Part shown: one piece after another, positions 11,141-24,790 of the stretch
How the letters are laid out: the number at the start of each line of letters is the position of its first letter
Position numbering within the stretch: position 1 is the stretch's first letter
NCBI GenBank assembly: GCA_946811695.1
Contig: OX328124.1
Location: 84,076,923-84,140,922 of the forward strand
DNA from: Gonocerus acuteangulatus
Taxonomy: Eukaryota; Arthropoda; Insecta; Hemiptera; Coreidae
Direction: 5' to 3'
DNA length: 64,000 bases
The notes under the pieces: generated by a model
The model's input: the letters and a program-made list of their open reading frames with translations, nothing else
The model's database searches: none
Told to the model about the DNA's origin: nothing
Made by a program: the position numbers and the translations under genes

Positions 11141-12479
11141 TTTACTTATCCCAAATATGTATATTTCCCCAATACATTTCTTTCCCAAAAATATAGTTTC
11201 TAATAGGTAATTCAGTAAATTTATATTAATACTTCAACCCGCTTGTTCTGGATCCTTCCCTTTCAACCTTTTCCTAGTCTATTCTCTTTCTGTTATTTTA
11301 CATTTATAATTATAAGTGTTTTTTATAACTCTTAATTTATGATATTATTTTCAGGACTTATATTATTGGACACCGACTACACAAGTGGAATTATGATTAC
11401 TAAAATGTATTATTGCCTAACTACAATCAACGATAGCCGTGAAACTCATAATAAATAAACAAAGACAAAAATTTAAGACCCACCGAAGTAAGAAGAGTAG
11501 ACGTTTATTAATTAATAAATACTTGCGTTAATTTAATTTCCGATAATTCCTAAATATATATCGTTATATCCTCAGGCGCCATAAATTTTCTTTAGAGCAG
11601 GTAAAGGGCGGTAAATTTTAATAAACGATTTCTCTTTTCACTTGTTTAACCTGAATGATAATTACGTCATACAATTATATATTCATTAGGAGGGCATTAA
11701 ACTTTATTTAATAGCTATTTAATTGTACGTTGTGCCGCTAACGAGGTCTCTGCGGCTCGTCATTTACATCTGAATGGGGGATTTCTCTGATGAATGATCT
11801 TTTTTCGTCCGCTTTTCGGATCTGGCAGCTAGTTTTTTCTTGTTCCCTAAGATTTTTTGTTCTTCTTTCTTATTTGTTTCTTTCGGTCGGCCGGGAAAAT
11901 ATGTATAGGATTGAGTGGGCGGTTCTCACCGACGTTTGTCTAATCTTGTGTCAGCTGAATGCAAAAAGAATGGGAAAAAAATATTCAAAATAAAAAAGAA
12001 ACAGCATTTTTATTAATTCAGAAGGCCTAATAAGCGGATTCCATGAAATAATGATTCAACGGCTCCTGGAATGAATGTTTTTTGAGATAGATAGTTATCT
12101 TGATTTTTAAAAGTATCTTGACTCTATAAAAAGTCACTCGCTTTATCACAGTCGGCCATTGCGCGTCCTGACACATTGGTTGCCTCAGTAATTTTGAGGG
12201 TTACAATGCTGAATGCTATGATGGTGCTATAGAATTGGCCTCATAGAAAATGCGACGGTCTAAGAGTTTTCTTACAGTAGAAGAATTGAATGAAAAGTGC
12301 TCTTCTATGCAAAAGCACAAGTGTCAATTAGTTGTTGGAAGTCAAGGTGTAAAACGGTTAATAAGTAAACTTTGCTAGTCTTCTGCAGTCACTTGGCTTA
12401 AAGGTAAATTATGCTTGTTGATAAAAGTGAACTGCCCATCTCAGTAGGTAGGTAAGTGTATATTTTGAGAGATGCTTCT

Positions 12480-12810
12480 TCTCGACTTTGGACATATGCT
12501 TTAGCGCGATTCTTCCACCTCTACCTCGGTTGATGCCTCGTCCCTAGCTCCAGGGTCCTATAAAGGGAGCATCCCCTCTCCTTCGGCGACTATTGACGGG
12601 GGCCAGTGCCCCTTCCAACAGCTCATTAATTAAGAGAAGTGGCGCGGCTCTCCTGAATCACGCCCTATAACAAACCAACACCTCTCGTCAAAAGGACCAG
12701 CAGTTCATACTCCAATCCACGTCCCGTCCTTTTATTCCTTTAATTGACTTCAGCATCCGTATAGGAGCTTCGGGGTCCCTAATGAACTCGATGATAGTGA
12801 CAATGAGGTT
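12480..12810. other. GC-richer island
   Basis: This stretch is markedly GC-richer than its flanks and contains CTATAAAGGGAGC near 12558 and CCCTATAACAAACC near 12662. I could not identify an open frame or splice-bounded exon. If the gene at 14.5 kb continues leftward on the minus strand, this would be intronic or a regulatory element; that is conjecture. Confidence 0.25.
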
Positions 12811-14083
12811 TTATTCGTGAAAATCCAAAATATACTCCCGAGACTAAAATTGACTTGAGGAAATGCATAATGCATTTTAGGGAGGTGTAGACGGAAATGT
12901 TCTAGAATTAGGTGTGATCGACATTTAATTTCAGTAATGAAAGTGACATCCTAAAGTTGGTAAAAGTTTCCTACCATATACATAAAGCTTTAAAATGTTT
13001 AACGGTGACTGATTGAGTTTATGAAGTAATCGAATAGAAATAAAAAGCTGTCAAAAGACACCCTGTTCGTTTCTGGAGGTATTTTGTTTTGTGCATTATT
13101 TATCGGTGGCATGTGTGTTCAATATCTTCTATTGAATTCTATTCAACGACATCCAACAATTATAATTTTCTAGTTGAACAAATAATACCTATTGTTTTAG
13201 TAATTAGTAGATATATAGTACTCCTAAAAAAATCATGATGATGATAAATAAATTGAATTTAGAAAATCAATAATAGGACAAGGCATTTAAAAGCGTGAAC
13301 TGAATATGAGGCCGGATTCCGATGTGAACCACGCCTCGACATTGTGCCAAAACTTTCACCTGGAGAGGTGATGACCGCAAAGGAAGTTCTATATGGTTAG
13401 ACAATCAAGAATCTCGATCCATCGCGCAGAAGCCTGACCGCTTATTTTAGTCTGATTTCCTTCATGCGTGTCCGATACACAATCAATGGACGCCTTCTGG
13501 TGGACCCACTTTGGTCATAGGCTTATTGCTTGCGGTTCTCAGCATATTATTGTGCTGCAGTGAGGCAGAATATTGTTAAAGAGTAGAATATTGTTAAACG
13601 GTATGGACAGCACTCTTGAAGTGGCCAATTTTAGCACGATACAAAAACTTGTTTGTGGCCCGGTTGCTACTTAATACAAACAAAGAGTATTAAGTCTAAT
13701 AGGTGAACTACAAATACTTTGTAATTCTTTGAATTCCATGAGAAACTTCATAGAGTCCATACGGAAAATAATGCGTTTGCTTGCATAAATAGCTTTAATC
13801 TCCATGGAATTTTTAAACAATTATTGTCAAAATTGTTATGAAGTAAAATCGCATAAAATTTAAATAGAACACGATCGTTTGTAATCATTGTTAATAACTT
13901 AATGGCAATTAATTCGGATAAATTGTCAATAGAACTGAAGCCCTTGAACAAATCACGTTTCAATTTCAATAGTTTATTCCTATAGTTTATTTCATAAACA
14001 AACGTTTACGTAAATAATAAATAAAATCCTTTGAATTCAGTTACCAAAACAATTTTGTAAAGAACAAAATTCATTATCTGCAA

Positions 14084-14087
<4 letters not shown>

Positions 14088-14140
<53 letters not shown>
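14088..14140. repeat. (TA)n microsatellite
   Basis: About 53 bp of uninterrupted TA, just beyond the donor side of the minus-strand coding exon. Confidence 0.95.
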
Positions 14141-14145
<5 letters not shown>

Positions 14146-14500
14146 ATTAACAAATAATCCATTTATCAATAAAGTTCCCATTACACTTCATGACTTTACA
14201 ATAGATTCATGTGTTCCGGAGTTCTGATAAATTTGTCACCTTCAAAGTACAGAATTCATTGAACAGTACTGCCTCATCACCAGTGCTTTGCTAATTAATG
14301 AGGCTGTAGATTTTTCGTTAAAATGAGGTTCACAACAATTGGAAGGGCTTATATTTTCAAGGATTGATTATCCTTTTTTACGGATGAAAAATAACTAATT
14401 TTTCTAGTTAAACTGACTCCTTAGTCCTCCTAACCCCGGGCCTATATATTTACAGAAAATTGTAATCTACGAAATTTGTGTGATATATCTAGTGACTTAC

Positions 14501-14992
14501 CTGATGAAAAGTTAGAGATGGGCACATTGTTAGTGATGGACTCAGCAACTTCAGCGGAGTTGAGGCCGTATATGGCGAGTAACTCATTCACGGTCTTTTC
14601 AGCATAATCCCTGAGATCTGAGGCCTCTTGCGGCTGATGGAGGAAGGCTTGATGAAGGAGGTAAGGAGGACGAGACTCGCCATCTGAAGAATCGGACTCG
14701 CTGGTGTCCTTCCTCCGCTCGCTACCTCCCTTCGAGAGGTCTATCGGGGCGAGATCCTCGCTCCTCCGGGCTCGCTTAGGCTCACTCAGGTCGAGAGCGT
14801 TCTCTTCCTCCTCTTTCTCCTGATAGGAGATATTTCTGGGCTGGAAGTTCTTGCGCTTGTTCCTCTTGGCGGTGAAGAGGATCGGTGGCTCACCGTCCGA
14901 ATCGTCGGACGCCGTCTCCGCTCCGTTCACCGGGAGCCTCCCGCCCACAAGGAACATCGGCTCCGTTTCCGCCATGTTCACCATGGAAACGC
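14501..14992 (-). CDS. First coding exon of a nuclear regulator-like protein (possibly basonuclin/disco-like)
   Basis: On the minus strand an acceptor (TTTTTGTTTTCAG) ends at 14993 and a consensus donor (CATCAG|GTAAGT) follows 14501, bounding 492 bp that is far richer in G+C than its flanks. The first ATG is at 14984-14982; a second, MAETEP, three codons later has a good start context. From the first Met, 161 full codons plus one base are encoded, so the product continues in another exon. Visible features: acidic SDDSDGEPP (26-34), basic KRNKRKN (40-46), LDLS (64-67) followed by PKRARR (69-74), PIDLSK (80-85), serine/acidic SESDSSDGES (95-104), then a predicted helical segment DLRDYAEKTVNELLAIYGL (123-141) and VPISNFSS (154-161). 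PxDLS-type motifs bind the CtBP corepressor in many transcription factors, and the basic clusters suggest nuclear entry. A link to basonuclin/disconnected zinc-finger proteins is my weak impression from the DLRD-x-L-x-IYG segment; no zinc finger lies in this exon. Confidence 0.8.
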
Positions 14993-17900
14993 CTGAAAAC
15001 AAAAATACTTCATTAGAAAACATTTATTGGCATTTAATGTAGTACAGTCTAGTCAGTTGGGGTTAGACATAGTAAATTAATCTGATACGTCTACCACGAG
15101 AGAAATCAAGCTGTTACTTTTAAATGATTCTAGAAATTGGATTCCGTGATAAGTACACTGTCTCACCCTGATAGCTGATGTTGATACATACACAAAGGGG
15201 AGCATAAAAGAATGTTTTAATAACAATTTCAGCAATGACCATATTAGAGGGTGTGGATTCATATATTTTTGAAAGGATGTGTTTTCAGAAAATATACACT
15301 TTACATTGGTTCCATTTTGAAGATATCCAAACACAAATATGTATGTTCTATAATAATTAGGCCAGTTTCATCAAAGAACCGTGTATCTGTGATTATACTC
15401 AGTGATATGAATTAAGTAATATTCATCTCGAAAATACAATTGTTTTCAATTTCTTAAAGAAAACATAGAGGGGATGCTTAACTTGTTTTCCTTTTGAAGT
15501 TAAATAATTGTAATATAAGTTTTGAATATTATTTTGCTATGTTATGCTTGTGTTATAATAACTCAAATGCTTTTACTGTAATCCATTTAGCTTTAATGTT
15601 ATAATCAATTATTTAAATCATATTTATATGTACTATGCGTTATGCACCGAGAGCCAGATATTAATTTTAAAGCTTTTGTTTTTATATATTTATCTCCTTA
15701 TATTTTAATGCTTGTATGAATTTATTAATCGTTAGCATATGCATAGCGTTTTCAGATCGGAAACCTTTTGTTTTAAACTATGATTTACTCTAAACAAATA
15801 TCTTACTGAAAATATTTTTTGATGTAAATAAATGCTTAAAGTAAATAAAACAGCGAATATTATTCCTATAAAATTGAGACTATGTTGACCACGCTTTAGC
15901 TTATGTTTTTCGTTCAAATTGATAAATTTTAGATGAAAATGAAAAGTTAATAAACAACAGATATGAGTTTTTTTGTTTAATTCACTCATGCTATTGGGCC
16001 TCTTCCAATCCTTAGAATTTTAATTCATTGGTATCATGCTTTCAGGGATGAAATAAATTTGTGGGTGAGAAATATAGAAAAAGTCTCTTCAGTAAATAGA
16101 AAATTTTTACTACTATTAAATGGAATTATTTATTTAAGTAATTAAATTATTCTGCTACTATCCATCATGGCCATTGGCGTTGCTGAGGCTCTATAGTTTA
16201 ATGAATAAAGAGTTATTGTAGATGTACAAATATATATTTTTTTAAATCAGTTAAAATTGAATTCAAAACTAAGCTAAATCTATAAATAAGCCTTTTAAGT
16301 TAATGTATACAAATTCTGATTCTGACACTTGATTAATAAAAATGCAAAAATACATTTATCTAAGATATTGAAGAAACTTTGTGGAAATTGTAGTACATTA
16401 TGAGACCAAAATTGATATACCATACTGAGAATATACAAGATGTAAATTAGATATTTTCTAAAGGATGGTTGATTTAATTAAATGTCGCTTGAGCGATGGT
16501 GTAAAATTTCTAATTGAATGTGTCTTTCATACAAAAATGGTTCGCAGAAATATTTTCACACTGAGCTATATAATATTAAATCTTATGTTCTAACACAATT
16601 AATTAGACAAAGTTTATTTGAGCCTTTTGAATAAATAAAAAATAGTTTAATTAGAAAATTTCCAGGAACAGCAAGAGTTATGATTAAGTTATAAATTTTG
16701 CTAGGTTAAGATCTTATTAAAATCAACCAGTAGTAAGTTTTTGATTGTTTGACTGTTATAAAATATTCTACACGTCTAATAACACTTTACAAAAACTATC
16801 GCCACAAAGAGCTCTTTTACAACGTTTTAAAATATTGGTACCAATAATTGAGCAAACAAATTAATGATGAAGAATATTATAAAAATTATTTGAGAGGAGC
16901 AGAATATTTATTCTTTAGTCCCGTTTTACCAGCAGTTTAGTTTTCTTGCCAGTTATGCAAACAATCTATTTTAATCACAAAACAAATAATTTGCTCAAAT
17001 GTAACGAACAACAATGAGCACCCGCATTTGTGTTTAATGGCTATGAATCAAATATTTCACCTAAGAGATTTTATTTCTTGAACAATAAGAAAATCTTGAG
17101 AATTAAGGAATTTTCATTAAAAAAATAGGAGCAAAATACATAACATAAATTAGAAGAGGTTTCTAGAAAAATTGCCTCATTTCTCTCTAAAAAATTCAAT
17201 AAACACGTTAAATATAATTTTTTTTGCAATAAAGTTTAAATTAGAATCATGTCTATGTGTTCTATGTGCGTAGACAATAGAAAATTAATTGATTATAAAT
17301 AATGTTTATCTCTGATTGAAACTTTTTGTGCCTAGTATATGTTGAAATAGTTTTGGCATATGAAGAACACAAAGAATGTGTGTGTTCGTGTATGTGCCAG
17401 TTAACATCATGCCCGAACTCACTTTGGAAAATCTCAAACCTGCTAAAATACTGTCTTACTATAATATGGAATTTATAATATTCCACAACTGTCGCAAAAA
17501 TTGTCAATGTACGTGCAAAACAAATTTCTGGTATGTCGGCCTTGATTGGGTGGAAATTTGTTGTAATCTACAGACGCTAAATTTTCTGACAAGCAACTAG
17601 TGTTTTTTTTTTAATATTTTTTTTTTCGTTTCAGGCGTACGTCCAAAACAGATTGTCATAATTTTATTTCTGAAGGAAAAGCGTTTATCGTTTTTTATAA
17701 AAGGTTCACCAGGATTGTAAACCTAAGAAATTATACGAATTGAGAAGCATAAAAATAATAAATAGGGCAATTAATTCTTAAGGGATAAGAAAATGACATA
17801 TAAAAACAATGCAAGGAGAAAAACATATTTAATAGTTGACAATAACTTATGAATTTCATTTTTAAATAATTTCGCATTTTATGCCAGTTCATATTTCATG

Positions 17901-18119
17901 AACGACTTGGAGAAGGCCAGAACATTATATCCGGGTGCGACACGGCCCACGGATTTCTTCCAATGTAATAAGAATAAATTAAATGATTTACAAACGCCCT
18001 AGGACATAATTTTAAAAAAGGCTTTAGTAGTTTTTTTTAATGCCATTTCTCATGGATATCACGTGCATAACTGTCTGTAAATAAAAACATACTTCTGGGG
18101 TTTACTAAAATTGTCTATT

Positions 18120-18211
18120 AATTAACCAGTGGTGTTCTATATAATTAACCAGTGGTGTTCTATATAATTAACCAGTGGTGTTCTATATAATTAACCAGTG
18201 GTGTTCTATAT
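18120..18211. repeat. 23-bp tandem repeat, four units
   Basis: Units of 23 bp starting AATTAACCAGTGGTGTTCTA repeat four times with no visible differences, followed by AATTAATTG. Confidence 0.95.
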
Positions 18212-18969
18212 AATTAATTGTTTCTACATTAGTGTGCATTTAAATTTCCAGTACGATTGCACGCTATTAATGTGTCCTGAAAATATAAAATAATAACTAT
18301 TCAATTCTTATAGAAAATTTAATTTCTCAAGAAATTTTGCAGTCTTTATAGTAAATTGTGATATTTAAGCATTGAACATAATGTAAAATATTTATAAAGT
18401 TTTTCTGTAATTTGCATATTGATTTAGAGAAGGATTTTAAACCAAGTTACTCATCAATATAAAATTAATACTAATTGAATATGAATTCTGTTTAAATTCA
18501 TATTATTTTCGGGAAAGGATAAATGCTAATTGCTTAAAAAAACAAAAAAAAAAAACGGTGACGTTTAAAAATAGGAAAACAAAATTAGGAATAATCCTAA
18601 AAATATTACAAGAAAAAAAGTTGCCAATTTTCTAATTTTTTATATTATAAAAGTGTTTGTAAAAAAATAAAATGTATATTTTTAAATAGTATTCCCAGTA
18701 TCCAGTTAAAAGGCTGAATTCGATTTGGATGAGGATTTCAATTATTTGTCATTTGTATGAATTTTTAGTTTGTTTATAATACATTTAAATAATAATCAAT
18801 TATAATATTATATTACCTCTAGTTTAGAGCTGAATATAATCATAACCTTATGTTATGGTTTTTGAAGCGAAATAGTTACAATTTTCGACAGATAATTCGA
18901 TTATAAAAATATTCACTTATAATATTTATAAAATCAAGAAGGAAAATTTGTTAAACCAAACATTACTAC

Positions 18970-19230
18970 TTGAATATGTATACGGACTACCCGGAAACTT
19001 GGTGTTTACCTCCGCCGTTTCTGGGTGTTTATGGTTAGAATTCCAGAGGGGGATACCGTAGAGTGCTGCCGCCTAGCGGTTGCCGGTCGCATCTACCCCA
19101 TGAATCAGGCCCAACGCCATGTGATCAATCCAAACTAAATTATATTCCGAAACAGCCATGAACTTGAGGGATATGGAGGGGACAACCCATCTCTTCAATA
19201 ATCTTCCCTTGGCTGGATTTGCATATAGCT
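18970..19230. other. GC-richer patch inside the putative intron
   Basis: This non-coding stretch stands out in composition from its AT-rich surroundings. It contains a CTCF-like site at 19062-19075 and short motifs such as ATCAATCC and TTTGCATATAG. It is a candidate intronic regulatory element, judged only on composition and position. Confidence 0.3.
19062..19075 (-). promoter_or_regulatory. CTCF-like motif
   Basis: The minus strand reads CCGCTAGGCGGCAG, matching the general CCRSYAGRKGGCR pattern with one deviation. It lies within a GC-richer patch of the putative intron. The motif match alone is weak evidence of binding. Confidence 0.3.
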
Positions 19231-19799
19231 ATTCCGCTTATTATTTTTTACCCCTTGTCATCTTATGGGCCTCTAAAATTTAGAGTTGTCATGTGGTTGT
19301 AATCTTCCGTTATGTTATAAGATTTTATGATTTTTTTAAACGCTAATAAAGTTATTATTTTTAAATTATAAATTGTAATTAGATCATACATTTTTTTATG
19401 GCTAGATAATTTTGCTCCTTAAAGAAATCTCTCAAGAAAATATAATTTTGATACCTTTTTAATTGTGATCGATATGTTTTTATTGATAATAGGGCTTGAG
19501 AAAATATTTTTCATAAATTATTAATTTTCTTGATTATAAGACAATAAAGTACATTTATTTTTCTCTAACTATTTTATTTTCTATTAGGATTTTAAATAAA
19601 TTATAAAATCTAATAATGCAAGCGTATTAAGGTAAAAAATATATATTTTATTTGGAACAGATTACCTGAGTTATAAGTCCGTTTAAACATTTTGTTTTTA
19701 TGATTGCTTTTTTGATATTTTTTGTTAAAAGCTCGTTTTAGAGGAATAATCAATGGCTGTTTATGATGAGATGTGAATTTATTCAGACATGTAATTAAT

Positions 19800-19834
19800 A
19801 AATAATATATATATATATATGTACATCATTCCTC

Positions 19835-19887
<53 letters not shown>
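19800..19887. repeat. Two adjacent (TA)n microsatellites
   Basis: Two TA runs (about 19803-19820 and 19839-19887) are separated by GTACATCATTCCTCATATG. Confidence 0.9.
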
Positions 19888-19889
<2 letters not shown>

Positions 19890-21318
19890 AACATAATTGA
19901 GTGAATTAATAAATTGAAATACTATAAAATGTACAGAGACGAAAATATATTTGAAGAAATGTGATTATGTATTTTCCCTAATATATTTTTAGATAATTTA
20001 TTGGGGAATGGAAGTTTTATTTTTAAAATCAAGTAGTCAATGAAATTTTGTTTTTTGATTGCATTTGGAGAATATTTTGATGTTTTTCTACTGAATCCGC
20101 CTCCGAGTATAATTCTGCTGGAAACTTGAGTACGAGGAAGAAGCGAAAGAGTTCTTGTAGTTACGGGGTACGAAATGTTACCGATTCCCATTAAAAAAAA
20201 AAAGATCAGTGCTGAAGGTGTAGAAAGAAAAACTAAGGTTAGAATGGGTTGATCAGGACAGTAAAATGTGAACATTATTCATTTTTTTGAATCAATTGTA
20301 AATATCATTTTCTTAAATTTTTTTTATTTTCCAAAATACAGACGAAAATCGGAATAGAAAAACATTCATTGGTTATTACAGTAGGAAATTCGTGGAAATA
20401 AATTGTTTTTTAACGTCGTTCTAAGACACAAATAAGGAAGAGAAACTGATTTAAAATTTAGCGCTCAATCTTCTCTGCTTTGGCATATTACACTGAGCTG
20501 TCAATGTATTTTTTTTTGGTTATTATATATATCAGGGGTCATAACTGTGATATAATTTATTGTTAAAGAATTTATTATTTCCTTTGTTGATGTAGCTTTC
20601 TAGTTACTAAGTGTAAACTTTAAATCGAGCTATTTCTAATAACGAATGTATTCTTTTCGTTGATAATTATAGCGTTCCTATTCTGGATAGTTTACCTTAA
20701 ATAGTATAATAATTTTGACTGAATGTTAGTGAAGCCGAGAATAAAAATAAGTTTTATTTTATTATTCTTGTTCTGTTTTGTGATGATAATTTTTACCCAT
20801 TTTTTTAAATGATTTTCTTTGGGTTGCTTCATTTTCAAACTGAATTTCTCAATAATTACGTTTGTGGCATTAAATGAATTTTATTTTGTTGAAGTTTTGC
20901 TGGCCAATAAGATAATTGTCTATACTTAAGTGATCATACCGTGCGAACACTTAAGAGATACCTGTTTAGATGAGCAAATTATATTCGAATAAAAATTAAG
21001 ATCTCTGTGTATAAGGACATAACTTAAGAATTGGATGATTCAAAATTAACGTTTCACTTAAGCAGAATATGGAAATCCGATTTTTTTTTAATTTGGACTG
21101 AAATGGGACTTTCGTCCTTAATTATTAGATCACTTGGGGTTTTTCAAATAAGAACAATTATAGAATCAGTAGCCTAGCAATTAGGGAAAAGCATATTTAT
21201 GATGAGGTGTACTTACAGGGAGCACATACAAACACAAAACCTTATCACTGAGTTATCACTTCACACTAAAGGTAACGAATACAAAACATCAGTATAAATA
21301 TGCCGTAGTGTAGAGAAT

Positions 21319-21600
21319 CCTTACACGTTGCTATATCCTTCCTGACTCTGGGGCCGGGCTCGACACGGCCGGCGATGGGAGAACTTCACCGTGGAACAGC
21401 CTTCTTGTAAAAATGCAACAAGAACCCGAAGAAGAAGGATAGAGTGAGGTGCGTTACTGGTCGAGGCACCGGGAGACTGGAGGAACTGGCGAACAGAGAG
21501 AAGGTGGTGGGGCGACGGCACCCCCAGCCCTCGCCTTTGATTGGTTGGCTATACGGGCACCTTACCAACTCGAGGAGTGGGGGATTGTCTTCCAGGCAGG
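21319..21600 (-). promoter_or_regulatory. Putative promoter and ATG-free 5' leader exon of the 14.5-kb gene
   Basis: This island is sharply GC-rich. On the minus strand it carries an inverted CCAAT box (ATTGG at 21540-21544 on the plus strand) about 60-100 bp before a pyrimidine-rich region where transcription could begin. From there to a donor-like CGT|GTAAGG (last exon base 21325) there is no ATG on the minus strand. If this donor is joined to the acceptor at 14993, the frame of the downstream ATG has a stop at 21388-21386 and no earlier ATG, supporting translation start at 14984. The transcription start and the linkage are inferred. Confidence 0.45.
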
Positions 21601-21789
21601 GTGTTTGAGGGGTGTAGTGGGGAGGTTCAGTCTAAGCCAGCCTCTCCAACAGGTAGGTTCCTGAGGTGGTTCGCTATTTGGGGTTGGTCTCTAGATAAGC
21701 ATTCATATCAGGGAAATATTTCAGAATATGATTATGCTGAGGTTGGATTAGGAAGATAAAGCTTTAAAAATAATACAAATAAAGAGATT

Positions 21790-21803
21790 CCCCCCCCCCC
21801 CCC
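21790..21803. repeat. Short poly(C) run
   Basis: About 14 consecutive C bases, unusual in this AT-rich background. Confidence 0.8.
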
Positions 21804-22810
21804 ACGACAGTAATTAATTATGCAAACGAGACAACTTCTCCTTACATAATTTCTAAATGTTATGATTATATATTTACATAATGTGTTCACCCACTCTTAC
21901 ATAATAAAGATTTTTGGGATGTTTTGATTACATATCAATTGAAGAATAACTTATATTCCCCCTGTGATGGTCAACAATTATTTAATGTTCATAGCAGAAA
22001 CTATGGTACTGCTAAACTAATCGACTTCCCTTTTCCTCTTTATTCGTTGATTTTATTATCAGTTGGAAGTGAAGTTGTTAATCGGAATACACATAAATAA
22101 CAAGTAGCTACGAACACTAAAATATTAATTATAATTATATTAGTAATATTAAGTAATTATAATTATTATAGAATAAGGAATGTTTTAAAAATAAGTGAGT
22201 CAATAACTCAAGAAAAAAAAAAGTATTCTTAGATAGGGGATTGCTGGCAGCAATGATACCTTGATAGGATTGAAGAAAGAATAAATAAAATAAAATGAAA
22301 CACTAGAAAAATTATTTTTCCCGTAAAAGGGAAAGTTAAATTTATTTGTTAAATAAAATAAATATAGGTGCCTGATATGTTTGCGAAAATATTAATCGTT
22401 TAGATCAATTTATAATTATTATTTATAATTCTTTAATCTAAATTAAATATACTTCCATAAATTACTTTCTAAAATAAATTTTCTTCACTAGCAGAAATAA
22501 AAATTTACAATATTTTTCCTGTATACATTTATTGTGAAATAAGGTTGCAGTTGTATAGATGAGTGAGTTTATTGAAGTTAATTAAAAATGATTGGAAATC
22601 TAACTTAAAGATAACCAGTTTAAATGATTTTAAAATATTTACATAGAAGGATTAGTTATATAGAATTTATTAACGTGTGCAGTTTAATCAAAAACAGTAC
22701 TATAATGTAATAACTATTGATGAGTTAAAGCTAATTAACTTAACATATTTTTAAGAAGTTCAGGACATGAACCGTGTAACTTGTTTACGTAAATTAAATT
22801 ATACACATAA

Positions 22811-22813
<3 letters not shown>
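21804..22813. other. AT-rich non-coding DNA
   Basis: No supported gene or repeat was seen. Confidence 0.4.

Positions 22814-22871
<58 letters not shown>
22813..22871. repeat. (AT)n microsatellite
   Basis: AT run with one GTAT interruption near its right end. Confidence 0.95.
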
Positions 22872-23964
22872 CATAATTCTTATTATTATTATTTCATTAG
22901 CAAGATTTCTTCTCTCTACTATTCAGCTACTTTTTTTTCATACTAAATAATAGCTATAAAAATTTCTTTAAAATTATAAATGTCAAATCCTCATTCATTT
23001 ATTAGAGCCTGAACAATCATCATGTATCTGCCCTTACAGATAAGTGATATATTTAATAACTATTATTTGTTATTCCTTAATATATAGATCTTATAAAACT
23101 AAGTGAGAATACTAAAAAAGAACAGAAATCGGGAAATGTGCCCATTGAATAAGAGTTGACCTTTCGTAGACTATTTGATTATTATTATTTAATTTATAAT
23201 AGAACACAATTTTTATTTTGTTTTTAATACATCAATTTTTTTACTTCAGAAGAATAGTATGAAAACAAATAAAAATGAAAAAGGGAAGCCGATGTTGATG
23301 AATTCTACTTTCCAAAAAAATAAGGTTAACTTTAACATCCAAAAGTGACCTTACTTTAAATTAGTTGATGACACCCCGCCTGACTTAATTACATCATATA
23401 GAGGCTTATTTATAATGACCATTGAAAGAATGACTAAAAAATGCTAATGAATAATTTTTATTCACATTGCTCAAGCAGTATCAGGATTCACACAATTTAT
23501 CTAGTTTTATTAAAAACATCATTTGCATATTAAGGCATAATTTTTAACTTATAGATACTTGTATAATATCTAGACAAGTATTTTAGACCAAGAAAACAAA
23601 TATGTTTCAACAAATGCAAAATTTGTGGGACTACAAAATTTGACTTAGATTTTATTCAGTGTTTTAGCCGAGTCCCCAACATTCCTTGCCTTCTTAATTT
23701 GTTTTGTTTTTCAGATCAAAGTTACAGATTAAAGTGAGAAAAAATAATTGATTGTAGAGAATAATGTTTCTTAAGGGGAATGGCTGAAGATCAATTAATA
23801 ACCAACATTTTGTAAAATATATATAATTATAGAATATATGCCTAAAGGAGAACAAGGCCCGAAACGATGCAATGAGAATTAAATATAAATTTTGGTATTC
23901 TATCCATCTTATTATGAATTCTCCCTTCCACCCTCTTCATAAAATTATTTATTTTTAGTTTCAT

Positions 23965-24065
23965 TAGCGTTTTAAACCTCAGCCTGCTGCAGGCGGGACT
24001 TGCATTGCACCCCCCCCTTACGTATGATAATACAAGGCGTTAGCCACTGGACCACGGGGAGGCCC
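23965..24065 (-). mobile_element. tRNA-derived SINE head on the minus strand
   Basis: The minus strand begins GGGGCCTCCCCGTGGTCC and continues AGTGGCTAACGCC, an A-box-bearing tRNA-like head. A degenerate B-box region (GGTGCAATGCAAGTCCC) follows after a C-run that has expanded to seven or more bases on the plus strand. The head resembles that of the SINE at 57521. The element is decayed and its 3' end is not defined. Confidence 0.5.
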
Positions 24066-24790
24066 CATTAAAAAAATAATTAAACAAGAAAATGTCTGAC
24101 GTATTTCTCCAAACCCCTTATTATTTTTGAACAAGCGTAACTTTTTCAGACTTTTATACCAGACAGGAATTCGAGCGTTAACTGTATCCATCAAAGATGT
24201 GTATGATTTTATGAAACAGAAGAACCTCACGGAAAGGGGCAATAACGACTTGAAGGAAACATAATAAAGCCGGACTCACAGAAACTGTGGCTTTAAATCT
24301 TACAGTTTTTCTTTCTTTCCAATTTATCCCTTTCATATAAACTTCGATCTATTTTTTTATTTTTTTTTTATTTACTCATTGCTTAATTAATTGTATTAGA
24401 TTGTTAACTCATTTCGCGGAATAAAAAAAATCAATTAAAGGAGCAAATTCATTATTAATGTAAAGTACTTTTTTATCAATTGGTAAAATAGGAAGGTCAT
24501 AAACAATTCAAATTACGGTTCACTCGTTTATTTATTAGTACCGTAGACAACTGCGGTCCAAGTCATTTCAAATATTATGGTCTCCAGATATTGACCGTGT
24601 AACCAACTACATTTACTTCTGCTAGTCATGATGCTAGTTTTCTAAGGATTAAGTCTGAGAATAGTCTCAAGTTAAGTCTTAGATTTAAAACAGTCAATAC
24701 CCGAAGACCATTAAAATATTAAAAAATATATTTTTTCCCATTGATAATAAGCATCACTTATAGGCGAATTCGTCATCTAATATATTATGT

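Larger units (their letters stand above)
14993..21324 (-). other. Putative first intron of the minus-strand gene
   Basis: This interval lies between the acceptor of the coding exon and a plausible donor (CGT|GTAAGG, 21324-21319 on the minus strand) of the GC-rich leader island. It is mostly AT-rich, with no supported coding segment. It holds the 23-bp array at 18120, a GC-richer patch at 18970-19230 and TA tracts at 19.8 kb. The intron is inferred from splice signals and composition; no transcript evidence is available. Confidence 0.4.

Noticed and set aside
19922..20275. 117-codon minus-strand open frame
   Set aside because: Composition is AT-driven, no family resemblance was found, and it lies inside the putative intron of the minus-strand gene.
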